Assembly (NCBI GenBank): GCA_963824345.1
Contig: CAWGOZ010000002.1
Coordinates: 496,001-560,000 of the forward strand
Source of the DNA: Palsa-89 sp963824345
GTDB lineage: Bacteria; Acidobacteriota; Terriglobia; Bryobacterales; Bryobacteraceae
DNA: 64,000 bases
Reading direction: 5' to 3'
In this document: positions 63,977 through 64,000 of the stretch, piece by piece
Layout of the letters: each line of letters starts with the position of its first letter
Position numbering within the stretch: position 1 is the first letter of the stretch
The notes under the pieces: model-generated
Seen by the model: only the letters and a program-made list of their open reading frames with translations
The model's database searches: none
What the model was told of the DNA's origin: nothing
Program-made: the position numbers and the translations under genes

Positions 63977-64000
63977 GTTTTGTCCCGCGTGCCCTGATCG
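63973..64000 (+). CDS. pqqE: Start of radical-SAM gene pqqE, cut by window edge
   Basis: The ATG at 63973 overlaps the pqqD stop (ATGA) and reads MSFVPRALI to the edge. Only nine codons are visible, so the identity rests on operon order (pqqA-B-C-D-E). Confidence 0.6.

Overview
The window looks like a high-GC chromosomal segment of an Acidobacteriota member, probably Bryobacterales/'Solibacter'-like. This is an inference from gene style: copper-monooxygenase-like cytochromes, P460 cytochromes, PEGA/Ser-Thr kinase pairs, SYLF proteins and DUF2934. No rRNA or marker gene here settles it. Coding density is high, many gene pairs overlap by the 4-bp ATGA signature, and there is no CRISPR array, rRNA, insertion sequence or prophage.

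Layout. 0-3.5 kb: the end of a von Willebrand A-domain protein, a thioredoxin-fold protein without active cysteines, a LysR regulator and a small tail-anchored protein. 3.4-7.6 kb: a compact arginine operon, argF-argG-argH-argR on the minus strand, with a near-consensus promoter overlapped by tandem ARG boxes. 7.6-17 kb: an orphan HigA-like antitoxin with its own palindrome, a T4 Imm-like membrane protein, a glycosyltransferase, prepilin peptidase, RmuC, PriA, an orphan ribbon-helix-helix antitoxin and a TonB-dependent receptor. 17-26 kb: a giant Lhr helicase, a SYLF protein, a stand-alone LigD polymerase domain, a cytochrome/copper-monooxygenase-like protein and a DHA2 drug exporter.

25.9-31.5 kb is the most interesting part. 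A minus-strand gene train runs from a cytosolic one-component regulator (winged helix fused to a urea/amide-type periplasmic-binding fold), through a MOSC protein, an alpha/beta hydrolase and two tiny ORFs with good ribosome-binding sites, to a DyP peroxidase and an encapsulin. The peroxidase ends in a classical encapsulin cargo-loading peptide, so this is a DyP-encapsulin nanocompartment operon. The encapsulin reading frame is broken near its 3' end, and its canonical C-terminus continues in another frame. A similar single-base break is seen in rplI at 54.58 kb, in the same heptamer, which raises the possibility of sequence errors.

31.5-46.8 kb is a redox/stress region: a sensor-less sigma54 activator with a coupled small partner, a peroxiredoxin-like protein, an EgtD-like histidine methyltransferase, a MOSC-flavin-[2Fe-2S] reductase, a quinone oxidoreductase, a UBP zinc finger, two cytochromes P460, DJ-1/PfpI, VOC, cupin, SnoaL and DoxX proteins, and then a triheme cytochrome followed by a two-subunit molybdenum hydroxylase (IorAB type). 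A tRNA-Val(CAC) sits at 46.85 kb.

47-54 kb: a Ser/Thr kinase with a PEGA-domain neighbour, DUF2934, DinB, a GT39-like membrane glycosyltransferase and a HEAT-repeat/SEC-C protein. 54-59.2 kb: a translation and nucleotide block on the minus strand (apt, ispE, prs, rplY, pth, rpsF, rpsR, rplI). 59.2-64 kb: a VOC protein, a VapBC module with palindromic operators, an MFS exporter, and the start of a PQQ operon (pqqA-B-C-D-E, the last cut by the window edge).
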